Below are positions 59,313 through 64,000 of a DNA stretch of 64,000 nt, piece by piece. The stretch spans positions 62,001 through 126,000 of the forward strand of contig NZ_JOEQ01000002.1 in NCBI RefSeq assembly GCF_000721075.1, given 5' to 3'. The notes under the pieces are model-generated. The model did no database searches, had not been told where the DNA came from, and saw nothing but the letters and a program-made list of their open reading frames with translations. Numbering within the stretch: the stretch's first letter is position 1; each line of letters opens with the position of its first letter. A program made the position numbers and the translations under genes. The DNA comes from Streptosporangium amethystogenes (GTDB lineage: Bacteria; Actinomycetota; Actinomycetes; Streptosporangiales; Streptosporangiaceae).

Positions 59313-60536
59313 TCAGAGCGCGACTCCGAGCAACGCGTCCGCGATCCGCCCGACAAGGAGTGGCGCGCCCGGGTCCCTGCCGCCCTCCGACAGGGCACGC
59401 TCGGCCCAGTCGTCGATGACCGCGAGGGCGCCGGGAGCATCCAGGTCGTCGGCCATCCGGGCGCGGACCCTGTCGAGCACGACATCGGCGTCGGGACCGG
59501 TCTGCAGGCCCGCCGCCGAGCGCCAGCGCGCCAGCCGCACCTCCGCTGAGGCCAGCTGGTCGGAGGTCCACTCCCAGTCGGAACGGTAGTGACGCGCCAG
59601 CAGGGCCAGCCGGATGGCCATCGGATCGGTCTCCTGGCGCAGGCGGGAGACGAAGACCAGGTTGCCCTTCGACTTGGACATCTTCTCGCCATCCAGGGCG
59701 ACCATGCCCGCGTGCACGTAGGCCTTGGCGAAAGGCCACTCGCCACACGCCACGTGGCCCTCGTGGGCGCCGCACTCGTGGTGCGGGAAGATCAGGTCCG
59801 AGCCGCCACCGGCGACGTCGAAGCCACTGGACAGGTTCGCCAGAGCGATCGCGGTGCACTCGATGTGCCAGCCGGGCCTTCCCTGGCCGAAGGGCGAGGG
59901 CCAGGACGGCTCCCCCGGGCGCTCCGCACGCCAGAGCAGCCAGTCGAGCGGGTGTTTCTTGCCTGGACGGTCCGGATCCCCTCCGCGCTCGCCGAACAGG
60001 GCGAGCATCTGCTCCTCCGGGTAACCGGAGACGGCACCGAACTTGGGGGCCGCGGCCATGTCGAAGTAGACGTCCCCCTCCAGGTCGTAGGTGGCACCCT
60101 TGTCACGCAACAGCTCGATCAGGGTCGCGACCTGATCGATCACCTCGGTCACGGCGACGTAGTCGCGCGGCGGGAGGATGCGCAGCGCCTCCATGTCCGA
60201 CCGGAACAGCTCGATCTCGCGCTCGGCGAGGTCGCGCCAGTCAATGCCGGTCTGCGCCGCACGCTCCAGCAGGGGGTCGTCGACATCCGTGGCGTTCTGA
60301 GTGAAGTGCACCTCGTGCCCGGCATCCCGCCAGGCCCGGTTGACCAGGTCGAAGGCGAGGTAGGTGTTGGCGTGGCCCAGATGGGTGGCGTCGTAGGGCG
60401 TGATGCCGCAGACGTACATCCGTGCCGTGGGACCCGGCTTGGTGGGGACGACATCTCGCACGGCGGTGTCGAAAAGCCGCAGCGGGACACCGGCACCGGG
60501 AAGCCGAGGAACCTTCGGCGTAGACCACGATCTCAT
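59313..60536 (-). CDS. mshC: L-cysteine:GlcN-Ins ligase MshC (mycothiol synthesis)
   Basis: The 407-residue enzyme joins cysteine to GlcN-inositol with ATP in mycothiol synthesis. It is a short cysteinyl-tRNA-synthetase paralogue. It has the zinc Cys43 in [14 protein letters not shown] at 52-55 (class I signature), further zinc ligands in WHIEC and HHECG, and [10 protein letters not shown] (KMSKS loop). It ends soon after the catalytic core, lacking the CysRS anticodon-binding region. The N-terminus [14 protein letters not shown] fits MshC rather than CysS. It marks the host as a mycothiol-producing actinomycete. Confidence 0.93.
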   Translation of the reverse strand: MRSWSTPKVPRLPGAGVPLRLFDTAVRDVVPTKPGPTARMYVCGITPYDATHLGHANTYLAFDLVNRAWRDAGHEVHFTQNATDVDDPLLERAAQTGIDWRDLAEREIELFRSDMEALRILPPRDYVAVTEVIDQVATLIELLRDKGATYDLEGDVYFDMAAAPKFGAVSGYPEEQMLALFGERGGDPDRPGKKHPLDWLLWRAERPGEPSWPSPFGQGRPGWHIECTAIALANLSSGFDVAGGGSDLIFPHHECGAHEGHVACGEWPFAKAYVHAGMVALDGEKMSKSKGNLVFVSRLRQETDPMAIRLALLARHYRSDWEWTSDQLASAEVRLARWRSAAGLQTGPDADVVLDRVRARMADDLDAPGALAVIDDWAERALSEGGRDPGAPLLVGRIADALLGVAL

Positions 60537-60627
60537 AAAGTGAGCCTATCGAGCAGACAGACCACCCCGATCAGCTCGGAGTGGCGGGATACAGAGGCAT
60601 TCGTCTCAACTCCGTGAAGCGCCCAGA

Positions 60628-61356
60628 TCATTCCGTGCGGACTTCGCGGAAGGCGCCCGGATCACGGGGGGCGGCGGTGAAGTCGTAGCGGACGCCGCCC
60701 GGCGCCAGGGCGAGCAGGGTGACGGAGAGAGAGCCGAAGATCCGCCCGTCGGGCAGCTCATGATGAATGATCATGGACCGGGGGTCCTCGGGGGGAATCC
60801 CCGCCCCGGTGGCGAGTTCCCGCCACTCCGTCCAGGGGCCGTCGAGCTCCGCGGGGCGGCCCGCCTTGGCGAACAGGGGGCGGAAGAACGCGACGCGCTC
60901 GTTCTCCGCACCGCGTTCCCAGCCGCTGTTGACGATCATGTGGGTTCCCGGAGGAAGGACGTTCCGCTCCAGCGCGATCCCGTCCCAGTGCCACAGACAG
61001 GCCCCGGCGGGATCGGCGCACAGCAGGTGAAAGGGGTCATAGCAAGCAAGGTCGCCCTCCATCGGCCGGCCTCCGGCGGCCGCCAGGAGCGGGAGGTCAC
61101 CGCGTGAGCGGCGCGTCTCCTCCGAGGCGAGCACGCCGTGCCCGTTGAGAAGGGCTCCGACCCTCCTGCCTCGGGGGTCGACGGCCAGCCAGGTGCCCCC
61201 GCCCTGAAGGTCACGACCGCCGATCAGGCCGGGCCGGTCCTCGTGCCAGTGTTCCGCCGGTGGAACCCAGGGGCGGCCCGTGAACTCATCACGCACCCCG
61301 ACCACGATCAGGGGGATCTCGGCGCTCGGATCGATGCTGATGACAACCGTGCACAT
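60628..61356 (-). CDS. NRDE-family (TANGO2-like) protein
   Basis: The 242-residue protein starts with MCTVVISIDPSAEIPLIVVGVRDEF. The Cys2 start and the VRDE motif match the NRDE family, though the first Asn of NRDE is Val. It has a GGRDLQGGGTWLAVD segment typical of the N-terminal-nucleophile-like fold and a HHELPDGRIFGSLSVTLLAL end. The biochemical role is unsettled; eukaryotic TANGO2 affects lipid and heme metabolism. It lies between mshC and the SCO1664-type gene with 91-base gaps. Confidence 0.82.
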   Translation of the reverse strand: MCTVVISIDPSAEIPLIVVGVRDEFTGRPWVPPAEHWHEDRPGLIGGRDLQGGGTWLAVDPRGRRVGALLNGHGVLASEETRRSRGDLPLLAAAGGRPMEGDLACYDPFHLLCADPAGACLWHWDGIALERNVLPPGTHMIVNSGWERGAENERVAFFRPLFAKAGRPAELDGPWTEWRELATGAGIPPEDPRSMIIHHELPDGRIFGSLSVTLLALAPGGVRYDFTAAPRDPGAFREVRTE

Positions 61357-61447
61357 GCCCGGAGGCTACGCCTTCGCCGCGAACGGACGCGGAGCGGGGT
61401 CCTTCACCGGCAAGGGGTCCGAGGTCACGGCACCGCCACCCGGGGAC

Positions 61448-62209
61448 TCAGATCGGCGGCCACGGGATCGCCGGCCACTCCTTGGAGGGAAGGGGGTGCA
61501 GGCCGGTGTCGAGAAGCCTGCGGACCCGCGACCAGGTCGCCTCGACCTCGGGGAGGGTGAGGAGTTCTCGGAGGCGGCGGCCAAGCCGCCCCTGCTCCAG
61601 GTCGCGTTCAAGACGGGTCAGGACGTTCATGGCCTCGCGGGACAGGGGCTTGCCGCGCCACTGCCAGAGCACGGTACGGAGCTTGTCCTCGGCGGAGAAG
61701 GAGACCCCGTGATCGACCCCGTAGACATGGCCGTCGGCGAGCGGTAGCAGGTGGCCACCCTTGCGGTCGGCGTTGTTGACGACCGCGTCGAAGACGGCCA
61801 TCCGCCGCAGCGAGGGCTGGCGGCTGCGGATCAGCACCATCAGGTCGATCTCGGGGTCGGTGTCGATCCAGAGCTGGCACATTCCCGGGCCGAACGGGCC
61901 GTCCCGGTAGACGGTGGGCGGCACGATCCGCCAGCCGATCGCCGCGGAGACCTCGTAGGCGGCGACCTCGCGGGCGGCCAGGGTCCCGTCGGGGAAGTCC
62001 CAGAGCGGGCGCTCCCCCCGTACCGGCTTGTACACACAGGCCGCCGCGAGCCCGCCGAGCCGGACCGAGCAGTAAAGCGTCATGTTGGTCGCCTCGACCA
62101 GGCGACCCGCCACATCCAGCCGTCCGTCACGGAGCAGACGTATCGCGGTCTCGTCATCCAGCCCCGCGGCCGGCACCGTGCTCAGCGTCGGCTCGCTCTC
62201 AGCGCTCAT
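61448..62209 (-). CDS. SCO1664-family PI3/4-kinase-like protein
   Basis: The 253-residue protein belongs to an actinobacterial family related to phosphatidylinositol 3/4-kinases. It contains CVYKPVRGERPLWDFPDG (Lys of the ATP site, about residue 61), and the catalytic-loop-like DAVVNNADRKGGHLLPL with DGHVYGVDHGVSFS downstream (Asp/Asn and DHG metal site). Lipid or protein kinase activity is plausible but unproven. Its ATG overlaps the stop of the DUF3090 gene (ATGA), so these two are translated together. Confidence 0.87.
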   Translation of the reverse strand: MSAESEPTLSTVPAAGLDDETAIRLLRDGRLDVAGRLVEATNMTLYCSVRLGGLAAACVYKPVRGERPLWDFPDGTLAAREVAAYEVSAAIGWRIVPPTVYRDGPFGPGMCQLWIDTDPEIDLMVLIRSRQPSLRRMAVFDAVVNNADRKGGHLLPLADGHVYGVDHGVSFSAEDKLRTVLWQWRGKPLSREAMNVLTRLERDLEQGRLGRRLRELLTLPEVEATWSRVRRLLDTGLHPLPSKEWPAIPWPPI

Positions 62210-62778
62210 TCGCCTCCTCCACCAGATGAAGCGCTACTACCCCGGTAACCGTTGAGCCGCACACAAATATGCCCTTCGGCATCGAGAGGCTGGGCGCAGA
62301 GCGGGCAGGGCGGACGCCCGGCGGCGACGAGTGCCATGGCCCGCTTGGTGAAGGCCCTGGCGGCGCTTGGGCTGATGTGCACGCGCAGCACCGTGAGATC
62401 GGCGGACGAGGACGGCTCGAACTCCTCCTCGACCTCGGCCTCCTGGGCCTCGATGACCACCTGGTCGGCCTCGGGGTCCCAGGCCAGGGCCATGGTGCCG
62501 ACACGGAAGTCCTCACTGATCGGCATGTCGAGAGGGGCGTTGTCGGCCAGCGCGGCCGGAGCGACGGCGGGCACCGGGACACCGGCCTCGCCGCGCCGCA
62601 ACACCTCGTCGAGCAGTTGGTCGAGGCGGTCGGCCAGCGCGGCCACCTGGAACTTCTCCAGCGCCACGGTGGTCAGCCTGCCCTGTCCCCGCGCCTGCAG
62701 GAAGAAGGTTCGTGATCCCGGTTGCCCCACGGCACCGGCCACGAATCTCTCGGGTGGATCGTAGTCGAAGACCGGCAT
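62206..62778 (-). CDS. DUF3090-family zinc-motif protein
   Basis: The 190-residue protein has the DUF3090 layout: FDYDPPERFVAGAVGQPGSRTFFLQAR at the start is a typical opening. An acidic linker sits around residue 120, and a C-terminal CPLCAQPLDAEGHICVRLNGY segment has three Cys plus His that could bind zinc. Function is unknown. The gene always travels with the SCO1664-type kinase and the histidine phosphatase in actinobacteria. It overlaps the former and follows the latter by nine bases. Confidence 0.9.
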   Translation of the reverse strand: MPVFDYDPPERFVAGAVGQPGSRTFFLQARGQGRLTTVALEKFQVAALADRLDQLLDEVLRRGEAGVPVPAVAPAALADNAPLDMPISEDFRVGTMALAWDPEADQVVIEAQEAEVEEEFEPSSSADLTVLRVHISPSAARAFTKRAMALVAAGRPPCPLCAQPLDAEGHICVRLNGYRGSSASSGGGGE

Positions 62779-62787
62779 AGCCCGACC

Positions 62788-63492
62788 TTACGTGGTCCCG
62801 GATCCGCCGCCGACTGCGGCATCACTCCCGGTGGGATTTTCTCCCCCGTCCTCGCCTTCCGAACCCTCCGCGGCACGCAATCCGGCCGTATCTCCACCCG
62901 TGTCGTTGAGCCTGAGCACGAAGGGGCGCAAGGGGGTGTAGCGAATGACGGTGAGCGAGGCCGGATCAGCGGTTATCCGTTGGAACTGGTCCAGATGCAG
63001 ACCCATGGCGTCGGCCACGATGGCCTTGATCACGTCTCCGTGGCTGCAGACGAGGTAGACCGCCTTCGGGCCCAGACGCTCGTTCCATTCCCTGACCGCC
63101 GCCACGGCGCGGTACTGGACCGCTGACAGGGACTCTCCCCCGCCGGGGAACGTCACCGCGCTCGGATGGGCCTGCACCACCGGCCAGAGGGGGTCCTTGA
63201 CGAGTTCGGCGATCGGGCGGCCCGTCCAGTCACCGTAACGGCACTCGCCGAAGCGCTCGTCTGTCAGTACCTCCGCCCCCTGCCGCCCCTCGGCGACCGC
63301 CTGCGCGGTCTCCTGACAGCGTTCCAGCGGGCTGGAGACGATCGCGTCGAGCTCCAGCGAGGTCAGCCGGGTGGCGAGGGCCTTCGCCTGGGCCTGTCCC
63401 GCGTCGCTGAGGTGAACATCCGGGGTCCATCCCGCGAGGACCGGACCGGTGAGGTGGGTAAGGCCGTGTCTGGCCAGCAACAAGGTCGTCAC
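62788..63492 (-). CDS. Histidine phosphatase-family protein (MSMEG_4193 type)
   Basis: The 234-residue protein is a phosphoglycerate-mutase-fold phosphatase with LLLARHGLTHLTG (catalytic His8, RHG), SSPLERCQETAQAV and the second His in YLVCSHGDVIKAI. A Gly/Glu-rich tail of about 40 residues follows. It would dephosphorylate a small phosphate ester. The GTG at 63492 is chosen because the family begins VTTLLLARHG; a GTG eight codons upstream, possibly leaderless, is an alternative. First gene of the phosphatase-DUF3090-kinase cluster. Confidence 0.9.
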   Translation of the reverse strand: MTTLLLARHGLTHLTGPVLAGWTPDVHLSDAGQAQAKALATRLTSLELDAIVSSPLERCQETAQAVAEGRQGAEVLTDERFGECRYGDWTGRPIAELVKDPLWPVVQAHPSAVTFPGGGESLSAVQYRAVAAVREWNERLGPKAVYLVCSHGDVIKAIVADAMGLHLDQFQRITADPASLTVIRYTPLRPFVLRLNDTGGDTAGLRAAEGSEGEDGGENPTGSDAAVGGGSGTT

Positions 63493-63557
63493 GCGGGCAA
63501 GTCTTGCAGCCCTCACTCCACTACTTTTAAGTGGCCGAGCGGTAATCTGGCCGGATC

Positions 63558-64000
63558 ATGGAGCAGCGCTATGTGGGCCGGAGCGGCTTGTCGGTGTCCC
63601 GCCTGGGACTGGGGACGATGACGTGGGGGCGTGACACCGGCGCCGAGGAGGCCGCGGCGCAGCTCCGCATGTTCGCCGAAGCCGGCGGCACGCTCATCGA
63701 CACCGCCGACGTCTACACGGGCGGCGACGCCGAACGGCTGCTCGGGCGGCTGCTGCGCGACTCGGTACCGCGTTCGGAGCTGGTGCTGTCCACCAAGGCC
63801 GTGCTCACCCCCGCCGGACGCAGACCCCGCGACGCCTCAAGGAAGCACCTGGTCGCCGCGATCGACGCCTCCCTGACCCGCCTGGGCGTCAACGAGGTCG
63901 ACCTGTGGCAGCTGCACGCCTTTGATCCCGACGTCCCGCTGGAGGAGACCCTGGCCGCCGTGGACGCGATCGTGTCCTCCGGGCGGGCCGCGTACGCCGG
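63558..64000 (+). CDS. Aldo/keto reductase, N-terminal part
   Basis: The gene runs off the window after 147 codons. It starts MEQRYVGRSGLSVSRLGLGTMTWG. The catalytic tetrad is visible as Asp48, Tyr53, Lys80 and His120 (LIDTADVY, LSTKAVL, LWQLHAFD). It would reduce aldehydes or ketones with NADPH. It is divergent from the phosphatase gene across a short region containing CCACT/AGTGG arms. The C-terminal cofactor part is outside the window. Confidence 0.9.
   Translation, partial: MEQRYVGRSGLSVSRLGLGTMTWGRDTGAEEAAAQLRMFAEAGGTLIDTADVYTGGDAERLLGRLLRDSVPRSELVLSTKAVLTPAGRRPRDASRKHLVAAIDASLTRLGVNEVDLWQLHAFDPDVPLEETLAAVDAIVSSGRAAYA

Noticed and set aside
59313..60536. Cysteinyl-tRNA synthetase
   Set aside because: The protein stops after the catalytic core and has the MshC-type N-terminus and gene neighbours. 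CysS would have a longer anticodon-binding end.

Overview
The window is a GC-rich (about 70%) chromosomal stretch from an actinomycete. It carries a Pup-proteasome system, mycothiol ligase MshC, a PafBC pair, many GTG starts, and GTGA/ATGA stop-start overlaps. The gene neighbourhood resembles the tatA-pafCB-pafA-prcAB-pup-dop-mpa-trmI-metH-PAC2-mshC block of Mycobacterium and Streptomyces. I infer a Streptosporangiales-type actinomycete; the genus cannot be fixed from sequence reading alone.

Region 1 (1-20000) is the proteasome locus, mostly on the minus strand: tatA (only its start is present), a small membrane protein, pafC, pafB, two FKBP-type lipoproteins, pafA, prcA, prcB, pup, dop, the proteasome ATPase (mpa/arc) and tRNA methyltransferase trmI. 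Pup ends in GGE, so it should not need deamidation. Between pup and dop lie two plus-strand kinase-fold genes. The first looks active. The second has lost the catalytic HRD Asp (HRS) and the loop Lys, so it is a predicted pseudokinase. A TnpB (IS200/IS605) 3' remnant lies beside them. An O-acyltransferase separates dop from mpa.

Region 2 (20000-31000) is accessory: a tandem GNAT protein; an aminotransferase/PfkB kinase pair divergent from a TetR regulator, with a palindromic operator placed on both promoters; a Ser/Thr kinase divergent from a cation:proton antiporter; and a three-gene operon of a flavoprotein-like oxidoreductase, a membrane protein and an FHA protein.

Region 3 (30700-42900) holds an M50 protease, a RecB-type Fe-S nuclease, a NarL-type two-component system, a peptide ABC importer operon in the order permease C, binding protein, permease B, ATPase D, ATPase F, a membrane protein and a HAD phosphatase.

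Region 4 (42849-57740) starts with metH, divergent from a universal stress protein and a PAC2 protein. It is followed by a nitrate assimilation cluster: narK, nitrate reductase, a flavoprotein electron-transfer subunit, nirB, nirD, an nnaR-like HemD/winged-helix fusion and a CbiX-like chelatase. GlnR-like box arrays sit upstream of narK and of the reductase operon.

Region 5 (58138-64000) has a deformylase, a cold-shock protein followed by three strong hairpins, mshC, an NRDE protein, a three-gene cluster (PI3/4-kinase-like SCO1664 family, DUF3090, histidine phosphatase) and the start of an aldo/keto reductase. I saw no rRNA, tRNA, CRISPR array or prophage.
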